Shown piece after piece: positions 36,149 through 46,745 of a stretch of DNA of 64,000 nt; within the stretch, counting starts at the first letter, position 1; every line of letters begins with the position of its first letter. The stretch lies in assembly GCA_049999725.1 (NCBI GenBank), contig JBNGIS010033853.1, positions 62,001-126,000 on the forward strand, read 5' to 3'. Made by a program: the position numbers and the translations under genes. The stretch comes from Haplomitrium mnioides. Taxonomy: Eukaryota; Marchantiophyta; Haplomitriopsida; Calobryales. Under the pieces are notes generated by a model. The model worked only from the letters and a program-made list of their open reading frames with translations, ran no database searches and had not been told where the DNA came from.

Positions 36149-36822
36149 TGTTAGCCAATGACATGGGGCACTAAGGAAGAATTCATGAGATTGGAGGTGG
36201 CATTGGCACAATTTCCCTCTTGTAAGTATTAAAGTACCTTGGAAGTAGCGGATCAACTCCAATCAATGAGTACAAGCAGATTGCCGGGATCTAAGGACTG
36301 AAACGAGATCATTTCAGAAGAAGAGAACGGAGCTGTAGTAGCCAATGAGTGGGGCGCACTACTAAATTTTGGCGGAAGCGAAAGAGAACCTGTAAGTATC
36401 ATCAGATGCTGGAATCGAGACCCTAGCAGGAGGAAGGGAGGGCGACCTCAAAAGTGAGGAAGGAGTAGGAGCCAGAGGAGGAGGATCGAAGCTATAAGGC
36501 GGAGATCCAAGAGCATTCAAGAGTGAGAGGGACCGCAAGGAAAGGCTGCAGAGCAAGCTCCCAGATGCACGCACCAGAAGCACAGATTGGAAAGAGAAAG
36601 GAGGGGTCCATGGCCTTCGAAAGTAGAGAATACGCCGAGGATCGAAGGACGTTCCAATCCCTCAGGCATTAACGGGTTCTACTGGAGCCCTCAACTTCTT
36701 CCTTTTGTGTCCGCGAGTCTTTGCAGAAGGTTGAGGGCTTCAGTTGGAGACCCGCCGCAGGAGGTCTACAAGACTTTGCGGAAACGCGGCGGGTTCAGGG
36801 TGTCCGCGCTCTTCTTCGAAAC

Positions 36823-37430
36823 TAGGTCAACGCGACGATTAAGCTTCCCCGTTGAAAACGACATCGAACGGTGCTCCTTCGGAAACATGGTGTCCTCACA
36901 TGTGTATGGGAGATTCAACGGACACAAGGCACTTCGAAGGAGCCCGTTGTATTCTTCGGAACCAGGTTAGCACAATTGTCCACCGTCCTTTTTCAAAATG
37001 GCGAGAGACGGCGCGACTTCGGATTATATGGCGCTTCGGCGGAGCCCATTGGATCCTTTGGGAAAGTTAACCACGGATGGAGGTCAGTGCGGCAGTCCAC
37101 CTTCCCTATTGAAAACAGCGTCGGACGGTGCCGCTTCAAATTACATGGCGCTTTGGCAGAGCTCGTTTGATCCTTTGGGTCAAAGAGAAGTCAACCATGG
37201 AAGAAGGTCAACGCGGCGGTCCACCTTCCCAATTAAAATTGGCGTCAGACAACGGTCACAAAGAAAAGTCAGCCTTGGACACGTAGCACTTCGGAGGAGT
37301 CCAAGGGATCCTTCGGACTTCCCTATCCGTTGGATTCTTCGGATTGGGATCGGCAATCAACTACGGAACAAGGTCAATGCGCCGGTCCAACTTCCAAGTT
37401 GAATGCGGGGTCAAACAGTGGCAATGGAGG
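36823..37430 (+). repeat. Spaced tandem modules in LTR A
   Basis: Units opening AGGTCAACGCGGCGGTCC or a close variant begin at 36823, 36964, 37081, 37205 and 37371 (spacing 117-166). Each continues ...TTGAAAACAGCGTCGGACGG and ends near GGATCCTT. The same modules occur in the 3' LTR and, inverted, at 56300-57000. Confidence 0.85.
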
Positions 37431-37464
37431 AAAAGTCAACATCGGGCTCTAGATTCCACTGAGT

Positions 37465-37620
37465 TTTGCAGACTCGGATCCGTGGGAATCTTCGAGATCG
37501 AATCCGCGAGATTCCTTCAAACTTCTTTTTTGCGGGATTCCTTGGAACTTTGTTCCGTGGGGTTATTCAGACTTGGTTCCGTAGGAATCTTTGGAATCTT
37601 AGTCTGTGAGATTCCTCAAA
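37465..37620 (+). repeat. 24-bp-period minisatellite in LTR A
   Basis: Six degenerate units such as GATCCGTGGGAATCTTCGAG and GTTCCGTAGGAATCTTTGGA. It is homologous in sequence and position to the larger array at 54532. Confidence 0.75.
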
Positions 37621-37758
37621 CATGACCCCATGTGACCGTTGTACTTGGAAGCATTCTGCGAATGGACGGGACAAGTGTCGCTACGTCCAGGTCCGAGTCT
37701 AACGGGAATAACTACCTTTTCAAACAGGAAGGATTCGTAGAGGGGAAGCTTAAGAGGT

Positions 37759-37765
37759 ATATATT
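37759..37765 (+). promoter_or_regulatory. TATA box of element A 5' LTR
   Basis: GAGGTATATATTGACAGGC. The same TATA context is kept in the 3' LTR (about 50333) and in the inverted LTR near 55940, which argues for a conserved promoter. Confidence 0.6.
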
Positions 37766-39122
37766 GACAGGCTTCGAATTCGATCGGGTTGATGTGCAAG
37801 CAAGCTAGAGATGCACAAGCAATCTCGGGACAAGGAAGATGCAACAAGGTAAGGGAAAAGTGAATTCCCAAGAGAATTTACGTGAGGCAAGTATACTCGC
37901 GCAGGGGGCTAGTAGGGGTGGAGGTGGATTGGAGGGGTGTCAAGAATCGCAGGGTGAGGAACTCTAGAGGCTCGAGCGATCCACGTAAACTCATCCCTAC
38001 GGATGGACCTGTAGCGGAGGTGAATCGATACAAGAGATTTGAAGGGGATCCGTTTTGTTGAGAATTTGGGAGAGGCTGCCAAGTGGGATCTTGGGGTCGT
38101 CTCTGCATCCTCTATGCAGGAGCATCAACCGAGAGTGCTCGGAGTGTGCTCTGGTGTTATCTTTCAAGTGGAGCTTAGAAAATGGTAGCTGCGTTAGTGC
38201 ATGCGCACTACGGAGAAGACCTGTTTGAGGCTCAAAGGTGGAGTGAGCTAAAAATAGTTGGGAGGACTATCTTCTAGAGGTGGAAGTGAAAGAAATCCTC
38301 TTCCAAGCATGAGGAAGTAAATCCAAGGCTTCTCGCGAGGGCAGTTGAAAAACTATCTAGAAGAAGGGTATGTATGTGGGGATTGAAAGGAAGATTGATG
38401 TGGTAAGTTGGGGAGGAGTCTACTGGGAATATCAGTCCAAATGGTCCTACAAGGCCTTTGATTTTGGTGAAGTGCAATGAGTGTGTATGTTTGTAATTGG
38501 GTATGAATGTGTTAGTTAGATTTGAATTCTATTCTATTATAGAAGAAGCAATTAGCACTAGGATCATACAAGTTCCAATTGTTCAGACCCTTAGACAGCC
38601 CTATGAAGGGGGAGTCAAGTCCCTTGACATAGTCTTGTGACTCTGGGGTCATTGCATTATATTCTTATACTCTGCTTTATTGTGTAAGAACGATTCAAGA
38701 CTAGAAGTAGGCAAGAATCCTACTTGTTCAGACCCTGAGACAACTCTGTGAGGGAGAGTCAAGTCCCTTGTCATTGTTCCGTGATATACGGGTCATTACA
38801 TTCTTCTCGTGAAGTGTATACAAGGTGACTGGATCCAGATTTGAGACCCCTGAATTACATTGAAGATTTCCACAGAGATACTTGGGTTTGTATGTATGTA
38901 TATTCTGGCATTGTGGGTGAATGAGCAGATTTACTGATGTTGTGAATGTTGAGGTGAGGAAAGGGCTCATAAGATAAAGAGAGATTCCTTAAAGCCTCAA
39001 AGTGATAACTGGATAGGGGCCATCTCACAAAAGAACCTTAATCCCTTGTTTTTGTCCTCCCCTGCCTTCTAAGTGGCACTTGTGAAGGTTGAGGCGTGAA
39101 GCAGGGGAGTGACATAAATTTT

Positions 39123-39141
39123 TGGCGCTAGAAGGAGAGCC
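39123..39141 (+). promoter_or_regulatory. Primer-binding-like site of element A
   Basis: TGGCGCTAGAAGGAGAGCC lies eight bases after the LTR end. It is shared with the gag-only unit (13067), so conservation and position support a tRNA primer site. The tRNA is not identified. Confidence 0.65.
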
Positions 39142-39321
39142 AAAGGGTTTGCAGAAACGTCAGACCAACCTGACGCCAAGATATCACTTTGTGTACCAAG
39201 GATCCACAGTCAAATTGAGAAGTAGAATTCCGAGAAACAAGGCAACTAGTTGTGAGCCTGTTGAGGAAGTGTGGAGGAAGGCATTGATTTGTAGGTGAAA
39301 TTGTCATTGCCGAGTGCTGGG

Positions 39322-40750
39322 ATGGCAAACCCAATACCCTCGTCCGAATTAAGGGGCAAGTTCAAATACAAATCCTTGAAGGGGCGTCTGAATGATAACC
39401 ACGATGCTTGGCTGGATGACATTGAGAACACCACGACATCTAATATAGAAAGCCATGTAAAAATCAGAATCCTGCCAACAGTTCTGAAAGGAGAGGCCCA
39501 ACCATGGTACAAGGATTTGCTCGATAACGCCAAGAGGGACTGAGGAGCCTTCAAAGTTGCCTTCATTGTAGAGTTCAAGGGAATCGAGGAAGAAACAGAG
39601 GCGCTAATCAAAATGGGTCAGCTAAGGATGAAGAAGAAAGAGTCCGTCAAGAAATTTCTTCTAGAGGTTTAAGAAGGTGGCTCGGAAGTTGAATCCCCCT
39701 GTCATGGATGAGATGCACATAGCATAGTTCTTGGCAGCTCTGCTCAAGGGAATTGGGACCTAGGTGAGGCAAACAGATCCGCAAACACTAGAGGAGGTGG
39801 TCAATGCAGCCCGCTCACATGTAAAGGTTGCAATCACTAGCTTCCGCAGGAAGGCCAGAGCAAAGTATGAGTCTCATGACTCTTCGAACACCTCAGATAG
39901 CGGAGAGGAGACGGATGAAAGTTCTGCAGCTTCCTCGGAAAGCGAGAGCCACTCAGACAATAGTAGCTCAGAGGAAGACCAGTCGTCCCGGAAGAAGAAG
40001 AAGCGAAAGGATCCGAAGAAGAAAAAACATGCCAAGGAGAGAGAGATGCATCAACTCAAGGGGGCCAACAAAGGAAAATACAAAAGAACTGAACCCGAAC
40101 CCAAGACAAGCAACAAGCAAGGGGGGAGGGATCGAATTGAGAAGCTGAGTGCCAAGATGGAGGTGATGAATATCCACCAAGCAAGAATCAAACCGGAAGG
40201 CAGACCCTTACTCACCAGATGAGTTGGAGTGTGGTGCGTGAGATGTAGCAAATATGGCCACTCCCTTCAAGACTGCCCGACTGAAAACAATGCAATACAC
40301 TATGTGAGGGAGGAAGCACCTGAGTATATGAGGGAGGAAGTGGAGTATGTGATGAAAGAAGCCCCAAAGACAATATATCATATCAGTGGGAGGCCTCACA
40401 CCATGCTGAGCAGGCCTGCAAGGGGGAGCGGAGGGCCAAGAAACCAATGGGCTATCAATCAGCCACCTTGGACAACAATCATGGTATGATGGAATTGTGG
40501 CCAACCCGACCACATTTCCTCTAACTGTTCGGAGCCACAGAAGAATTGTTACAACCAACCGCTCTCCTTGCGCTTCCAATGCAAGAAGAAGGGGCATGTG
40601 GCAGTCAATTGCCCACTTAATCAAAGGCCCAATGCATCCTCCGGCCGAGGTGCAAGTCCCCTTCCCCTTACAATTGTCAATATCATAGCCTTGGAGAAGG
40701 AGGAAGTAGAATTGCCTGGGTGAGAGACACTCGCACTTGAAGATTTCTTC
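39322..40750 (+). pseudogene. gag: Gag of element A with three zinc knuckles
   Basis: The likely start is ATG 39322 (MANPIPSSELRGKFKYKS), though the frame opens earlier. The capsid shows DAWLDDIENTTTSN, RILPTVLKGEAQPWYKDLL and VEFKGIEEETEALIKMGQL, with a stop at 39541 and a frameshift near 39670. After DPQTLEEVVNAARSHVKVAI come an acidic Ser/Glu stretch and a Lys/Arg stretch. The tail holds three CCHC boxes: WCVRCSKYGHSLQDC (about 40244), WNCGQPDHISSNC with its first Cys turned to a stop (about 40487), and QCKKKGHVAVNC with its first Cys reading Arg (about 40570). TGA codons at 40220 and 40487 interrupt it. Confidence 0.88.
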
Positions 40751-41700
40751 TGAGTGGTGACCCAGGTCGGGGCGAAGGCCAAGAAGAAGAGTTAGAGGAA
40801 AAGTGAGCGAAAAGCCAAGAAGGAGGCGACCCAAGCAACCTCATCACAAAATGACTCAGATTATCGTAGGGATAATCCAGAGTGGTTCTATCCCAAGCAA
40901 CAAGACCACATGAGGAAGCAATTGGAGGCTATAGGTGCCTTGGAGGAGGAGCAAGCAGTGGTGGAGACACTGAAGGAGGTCCGCAAGCAGCAAGGAGAGA
41001 TCAAGGAAGTCGGGGCGAGGGTCACAAGCCCAGAAGATGGAGCGAAACCCGTCCCATACAACATTCAGGAAGATGTGAAGGACTCCTTGATACGACCACA
41101 GTGGGCCAATTGATTAAGGACAGCCAGCTATACACAAGGTAACTCTAAGAATTGTTGATAGGAGCCAAGAGAAGGAGAAGGCTGCCCTCAGTGGAAGCTC
41201 CAGCAGATCTGCAACTAGTGTGTGAAGACAAGGGGGCCTCTGAGATCGACATTCAGATCGCAGGGTGCACCGTGTCGTTGGTGCCCATAGATGAAAGGGC
41301 AGGAATAAATATAATGGTGGAGGAGACTGCCCATAAGTTGGGACTCACGGAATTCCAACCCACAGCCAGAATCATGAGGCAAGTGGATGGTTCTAGGGTA
41401 AAACCATTAAGCTCCCTCCTACAAGTGCCCACCTTCATCGGAGGGAAGGAATTTAAGCTGAATTACCTGGTCATGCGGCCAACTAGAGCGTCTCCATATC
41501 CTGTACTAATTGGGAGACCCTGCCTGTATGGGACCTGAGTCCTGCATAACTGGGGGAATTCCACATTGGTGTTTGGCCTTGAGAAGACAATAGTACACTA
41601 TAGACCTGTTCCTCACTTGGAGGAGACCGAAGCAGAAGAGGAATATGACAGTGAGTGTTCCGAGGAGGAGGAAGAGTTGGAATACCACCACTGGGTTCAG
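40751..41700 (+). pseudogene. pol: Aspartic protease region of element A
   Basis: After an acidic linker (WFYPKQQ, ALEEEQAVVETLKEVRK), an open frame at 41152-41538 holds a retropepsin-like fold. VPIDERAGINIMVEETAHKL has the catalytic Asp, with ER where related plant proteases have GG. It continues to YLVMRPTRASPYPVLIGRPC and stops at 41536. An acidic Glu-rich segment follows. The altered residues beside the catalytic Asp make activity doubtful. Confidence 0.78.
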
Positions 41701-42079
41701 ATGGTGAGCGAGGCTACATAGGAAGATATGTTGGAAGAAGGTGTGGTGGCTATAAATCAAATTGAGATAGAAGAATACACAGAAACAAAGCACCATCGTA
41801 GGGAATCCACGGAAGATTGAGCAAGGGATGAGGACACTGAGGTAGGAAGATAGGAGGGGTGTGAAGTGTCTCATCAGATGCAAGGGGCGGACAAAGAGAA
41901 GTCCGAAAGAGTCTTCCCAAGTGGAAGGGGGGTTGCAATTGGCAACCCTGATGTAGGAAGAAGGGAAGAAAAGGAGAAATGAGATGGGGGTGGTAAGGGA
42001 ATCCAAACGCAAGCAAGTGGTGGTCCAAGAGGGACGGATATACCACATTGAATCTGAATTGCCCAGAGAACCGGAGCAA

Positions 42080-42640
42080 GCCATCACCTAGCTCCTAGGT
42101 AACTTCAATGATGCCTTTTCTTGGAGTCATGTAGATTTGAAGGGAGTCCCAAGGGAATTGAGGGAACACCGAATTGACTTAGAGCCCACAACAATCTTGG
42201 TAAGACAACGACAATACAGGATAAACCCCCGCTTTTCCTTGTTGATGAAAGAAGAAATTGACAAGCTGTTGGAGGCAGATTTCATCTACTCGGTCCTCAA
42301 CAGTGAACGGGTGTCCCCGCTAGTGGTGGTACTTAAGAAAGTGGGGCAAGATGGTGAAAGGTGAATCCGAGTGTGCCAGGATTTTTGGAAGCTCAATGAG
42401 GCCACGAAAAAGGATCACTACCCATTGCCTCATGGATGGGGTGTCGAATTTGGTGGCAGGGCGAGAGGTTAATAACTTCCTAGATGAATACTTCGGGTAA
42501 AACCAGATTTAGATCCACGAGGAGGATCAGCTCAAAACAACATTCACTACAGAATGGGGGGTTTTTGCCTTCTGAAGAATACCCTTTGGAATGTGCAATG
42601 CATTAGGTACTTTTCAAAAGATGATGATGAACATCTTTTG
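42080..42640 (+). pseudogene. pol: Reverse transcriptase of element A, cut off before the catalytic box
   Basis: N-terminal fingers are clear (FNDAFSWSHVDLKGVPREL, MKEEIDKLLEADFIY, VCQDFWKLNEATKKDHY). After ...GMCNALGTFQKMMMNIF the sequence jumps directly to integrase (FEKWGIDFISPI). The FIDD box, the rest of reverse transcriptase, all of RNase H and the integrase finger are absent, about 1.3 kb compared with the copy at 8340-9640. The junction AACATCTTTTGAAAAGTGGG contains a short TCTTT shared by both flanks. Confidence 0.88.
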
Positions 42641-43430
42641 AAAAGTGGGGAATTGATTTCATCAGCCCAATTACAACTTGCACCCGCATGGGCAACAGAT
42701 ACACCTTTTTTGCTACGGATTATACAACAAAGTGGGTGGAAGCCAGAGCCACTCGAAAGGATGATGCCAAGACGATGGCTTCCTTCTTGTATGAACAGAT
42801 GTTTTGCGAATCTGGGCCCCTACTAGAGTTAGTGAGTGTTCAAGGTATGCATTTCATCAATAAGGTAATCAAGAACCTAACCACCAGATACTTGGTCAAG
42901 CACCGCCGCATCACAGCCTATCATCCCAAGGCTAATGGGCTTACATAAAGAGCAAACGGGATCATGGGTAAGATCCTTAGCAAGACGGTGGCAGCCAACA
43001 AGGCGGATTGGGATCTCAAGTTGCTCACTACAACCCATGCCTATAATCTGGCTTACAAGACCACAATTGGCCACTGCCCATATTTCTTGGTTTTTGGGCA
43101 GCACGCTCTAGTGCTAGTGGAGTATGAAGTGCCCAAGGAAGATTGGAGCACCAACAACAATTGCGGAAGCAACAACACGATAAGGGCCTGAAATCGACCG
43201 ACCTCTAGGAGGGGAACCTGGTGATGTTGTATGACAGCAGGTTTGTGTACTTCTCTGAGAAGTTACACACAAGATGGATGGGCCTCCTTTGTGTTGAGAA
43301 AACTGCATTGAAATGGGTCAGCAGAATTGGAGACGTTGGAGAGTCACAAGTTTGCCAATTGAGTGCATTTTGACCACCTCAAGAGGTACGTAAACTAGGA
43401 GGATGCAGAAGAGAGACCGAAGGTGATCCA
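42641..43430 (+). pseudogene. pol: Integrase of element A, N-terminus and part of C-terminus deleted
   Basis: The catalytic core is present: WGIDFISPI, TDYTTKWVEARATRKDDA, LELVSVQGMHF (second Asp replaced by Val), AYHPKANGLT, stop, RANGIMGKILSKTVAANKAD and GQHALVLVEYEVP. About 100 bases are missing after GAAGTGCCC compared with the minus-strand copy near 58260. The C-terminal part continues in another frame (VMLYDSRF-like, then HFDHLKRY). Not functional. Confidence 0.87.
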
Positions 43431-43585
43431 ATCAGAGACTCCAGGTGTGCAAGTGTTAGTATGTGTGGGTGTTTGTAGAATTGCACTTCAGCAATCGTGG
43501 ATTAGCCAAGCAGTGACCGCTGCAAAGGGGGCAACCAGCGGAATTGATGTACGAGGAAGGATGTTTGCGAGGTCGCTTCACACAT

Positions 43586-43598
43586 GAAGAGGGAGTTA
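43586..43598 (+). promoter_or_regulatory. Polypurine tract of element A
   Basis: GAAGAGGGAGTTA directly before the 3' LTR start TGTCAGCTAG. Confidence 0.65.
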
Positions 43599-43968
43599 TG
43601 TCAGCTAGTGACATAGGGTTCTAAGGAAGAATTAATCAGATCGGAGGTGGCATTGGCACAATTTCCCTCTTGTAAGCATTAAAGTACCTCCGAAGCAATT
43701 GATCGACTCCAATCAGTGAGTACAAATGGATTGCCGAGATCCAAGGAGTGGAACGGGATCGTTTTGGAAGGAGAGAAGGGAGTTGTGGTAGCGAGCGAGT
43801 GGGGGGCACCACTAAATTTTGGCAGAAGCAGAAGAGAACCTGTAATTATCATAGGATATAGGAATCAAGGCCCTAGTAGGAGAAAGAGAGGGCGACTTTG
43901 GAAGTGAGGAAGGAGCAGAAGCCGAAGGAGGAGGATCGAAGCTACGGGGCGGAGATCCAAAAGCACTC
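43599..43968 (+). mobile_element. 3' LTR of element A, first part
   Basis: It is collinear with 36149-36513 of the 5' LTR (for example GGTGGCATTGGCACAATTTC). It stops at CCAAAAGCACTC, where the nested element begins. Confidence 0.92.
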
Positions 43969-45079
43969 TGTGAAGGCATGAGATGCTTTGAGAATGAAGT
44001 GCATTATAATGAAGTATAGAGAAGATTTAGAAGTTATTAGAGGAAACTTAGATTTGATCAGTTTTCTTCAATATATATAAATATGAGTACAGAGTAAATT
44101 TTGTTCTTATTTAAAATGTTTAGAAGCTAATATTTAATATTTCAATACAATATTACTTAAGTAACTAGTAGAAATTTATAGAAGTGAAAATGCTCTTGTA
44201 AATAGGAAGTTTTAACCGGTCAAAGATACAAAAGTGAGCTGCAAAACATCAAAACATAGAGTGTCTACAAATATGAAATTACAAATACTATTATATGGGT
44301 AGAAAGCTTACTTGACAAGCTTTTCAACAAGGTATAATAGAGGAAAATTGACTTAGTATTAATGACTTTATAGAGATTCTTCTAGAATAGACTAAAGAAG
44401 AGAAAAGTCAAGAAAAGTCAATTTGTTCTTTGACTTATCCTTTGAGGGAATCTCGAAGTATCATCTTAGGAATTGTTTGTTAGAAGAAATACAAGGTAAA
44501 AAAGTATTGAATCAATTGTTGAGATTCTTAGACAAGAGAAGATCCAAGTGAGAAGCTTCTCTCTGAAGAAGAAAACAAAAGGTGGAGATACTTGAGGAGT
44601 ACTTTTAGAATTTAATAATTAGAGAGATAATCACATTGGATTCTTTACCAAGGGTGATAGAATAATTAGTTTTACTCTTAGTAATTATCTAGACTAGTAT
44701 ATAAGGAGGAGAAGAAGAGAGAGGGGAGACTTGGTTTTCATTTGGAGACTTTAGATTTGAGAGTTGTGAGGGAGCTCTAGAGAAGCTCTTGGAGGAGCTA
44801 CTTTGAAGACTCATTGGAGGGCAAACACTTGAGGAGTAGTCTTTTATAGAGTGAGGAGTGTGTTGAGAGTCAGAAAAATGAGAGCAAGAGTGTTTTGTGT
44901 GATAGCATTCGGAGTAAAGAGTGAGGATTTCCACAATATTTTTGTATTGAGTATTCTTCCTTTGTAGATTTTGTTATGTATTGATGATTGCAGCCACACT
45001 TCAACTCACCTCTCATATTGAATGTGCACTCAACATAAAAGTCACCTGAGGAGAAACCGGTGAAGCCTCTAGCTTCACA
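43969..45079 (+). mobile_element. 5' LTR of element N
   Basis: AT-rich LTR with TATATAAGG at 44698-44706. It carries about 50 bases (44757-44806, GAGAGTTGTGAGGGAGCTCT and following) that the 3' LTR lacks. Confidence 0.92.
44698..44706 (+). promoter_or_regulatory. TATA box of element N 5' LTR
   Basis: GACTAGTATATAAGGAGGAG. The same site is preserved at 48608-48616 in the 3' LTR. Confidence 0.65.
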
Positions 45080-45081
45080 TT

Positions 45082-45101
45082 TTTTGTTCCGTTGCCGGGA
45101 C
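45082..45101 (+). promoter_or_regulatory. Primer-binding site of element N, Asp-tRNA-like
   Basis: TTTTGTTCCGTTGCCGGGAC resembles the TGGCGCCGTTGCCGGGGA site used by many plant Ty3 elements primed by tRNA-Asp, with changes in the first bases. Confidence 0.55.
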
Positions 45102-45179
45102 CTTATTAATAAGAGGCAAAGAAGGTGGCGATTAAGCTTCATTGGGTTGAATGTCAAGCAAGGACGTGATAGGAAAGTG

Positions 45180-45470
45180 GCCAAGAATTGGGAAGTTTTA
45201 TTAAGGAAGATTGATAGCTCACCGTTGTCACGTAACAATATTGAGTTGAAGAGATTCATCAATTTAGTAAGCCATTATTTGTTTTTGATAAGTGATTTTG
45301 CGTATTTGGCAACACCATTATATCGATGATTGTACACTCCAACAAGATGAGTTTGGATATTGGAGCATGAACAAGCATTTCATCAAATCAAGGAGAGATT
45401 TCTCAACAGTCTCAATGGATGATTAAGAAATGATCGTTGTCGTACGAGTGTTTATTGTGGCCAAAATACA
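45180..45470 (+). pseudogene. pol: Reverse transcriptase/RNase H connection fragment upstream of gag in element N
   Basis: LKRFINLVSHYLFLISDFAY, LATPLYR and, two stops later in the same frame, LEHEQAFHQIKERFLNS match the end of Ty3 reverse transcriptase and the start of RNase H (the usual text being ...YYRRFI.DFA.IA.PL... and ..HEQAF..LK). It lies between the primer site and gag, where no pol sequence belongs. Confidence 0.75.
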
Positions 45471-45662
45471 TATACGTTAAAGATTGGTGGAACAATTTAG
45501 AGTGGAACGAATGGAGCAAATTTTGGTGGATCCAAATCAATTTTTTTTTTGTTTCTAATCCAAGCTATATGTGAGGTGCATATTTTTGTGTTGTGGTAGA
45601 TGTACTAGGTGTGGTAGAAAGGAGAAGCCGATCAAGAAGCAACACCACACTATCCAATCAAG

Positions 45663-46470
45663 ATGGGGAAGATTCCGGTCTTCTACGGCAAAGAAAATGA
45701 AAATGTGGATGATTCTCTACGCGATTTCAAGCGTGCTTGCATTGGTAATAGTGATAAGCAACCGGATGATTGCTTGGCGTTGTTACCCAAATTTCTTGAA
45801 TGTGAAGCTCTTGAATGGTACAAAGAGCAACAAGGAGATATTCTTGAATCGTAAGCTAGCTTGAAAAAAGCTTTGGTGGAAGAATTTCTCCCAACGGTGA
45901 GCCATGAGAAACTTCTTCAAGAGGTAGCACACTTGAAGCAAGGAGAAAAAGAGAAAGTATGTACATATGTTGAGCAAGTAGAACACTTAGAAACTCAATT
46001 CTGAAATGTGTTGAGAAAGAGTGGTGAAGATGTGAATTCTCTCATGGTGGGAATTTCAACGATGTTAGCAAAGTATTTTATCTCAAGGTTGAAACCTAAA
46101 ATTCAAGCAAAGGTAAAATACAAGAAGCCAACTACCCGAGTGGAGTCTTTGAGAATTGCTTTAAGGATGAAAGAGAGCTTGGAAGATGAGCAAGAGGAGA
46201 AGGTTGTTGTGCTACCAACAATTGCACAACTTATAGCGGCGGTAGTGGTTCCTCTTCCACAAGCTCCAAATCTACCCATGAATAAGGTGTTAACATTGAC
46301 TGAACGCCTCAAAAAGTTGAGTTTGACTTTTGTGTAGATCTTGGAGAGAAGGCCTCAAAGTCAACCTAGGCCTAATGGAGGAGGGCTAATGTGACAAGGT
46401 AATTTTTAAAACATAACATGTTTTGGATGTGGAGAAGCACATTTCATCAGAAATTGCCCAAATCGAGTGA
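45663..46470 (+). pseudogene. gag: Gag of element N
   Basis: MGKIPVFYGKENENVDDSLR starts a capsid frame: LLPKFLECEALEWYKEQQGD, a stop at 45855, LKKALVEEFLPTVSHEKLL, a stop at 46003, VGISTMLAKYFISRLKPKIQ. A zinc knuckle CFGCGEAHFIRNC is at about 46419-46457, with three rather than four residues between the second Cys and His. Three more stops lie before the knuckle, at about 46336-46410. Confidence 0.82.
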
Positions 46471-46496
46471 ATGGTATACATGGAGTTAGTGGACGT

Positions 46497-46738
46497 GAAG
46501 GTGTGGTTCAAGCTCAAGAGAGGGTCATTGCCTCTATGGATGTTGAAAAAGTTCCCCACAATAAGGTGGGAGGGAGGTTAGCAAAACAAGCACATGAGAC
46601 ATTAATCGTCTGGATTGAAGTTGAAAAGATTTCTCACGAGGTGGGAGGGAGTTCAACCATTCAAGCTCAAGAGAAGGTTGTTGCCTCAATCGATGTTGAA
46701 AGGGTTCCCCACGGTGAGGTGGGAAGGAGTTCAACAGA
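46497..46738 (+). repeat. Protein-level tandem repeat between gag and protease of element N
   Basis: Three units of about 27 codons: VVQAQERVIASMDVEKVPH, then KQAHETLIVWIEVEKISHEV, then IQAQEKVVASIDVERVPHGE. They share QA.E....I.VE..PH.EVG. They sit between the zinc knuckle and protease, a linker with no known repeat of this type. Confidence 0.8.
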
Positions 46739-46745
46739 TTGAGGA

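Larger units (their letters stand above)
36149..39114 (+). mobile_element. 5' LTR of element A (2966 bp)
   Basis: It runs from TGTTAGCCAATGACATGG to GCAGGGGAGTGACA. U3 carries spaced tandem modules (36823-37430) and a 24-bp-period array (37465-37620). TATATAT at 37759-37765 is the likely promoter. The conserved R/U5 module follows (about 37915-38330), with a long U5-like tail. Its open frames are short and repeat-derived. Confidence 0.9.

Noticed and set aside
40208-40834. 208-codon minus-strand open frame
   Set aside because: Antisense of the element A gag with its zinc knuckles; the plus strand carries the recognisable protein.
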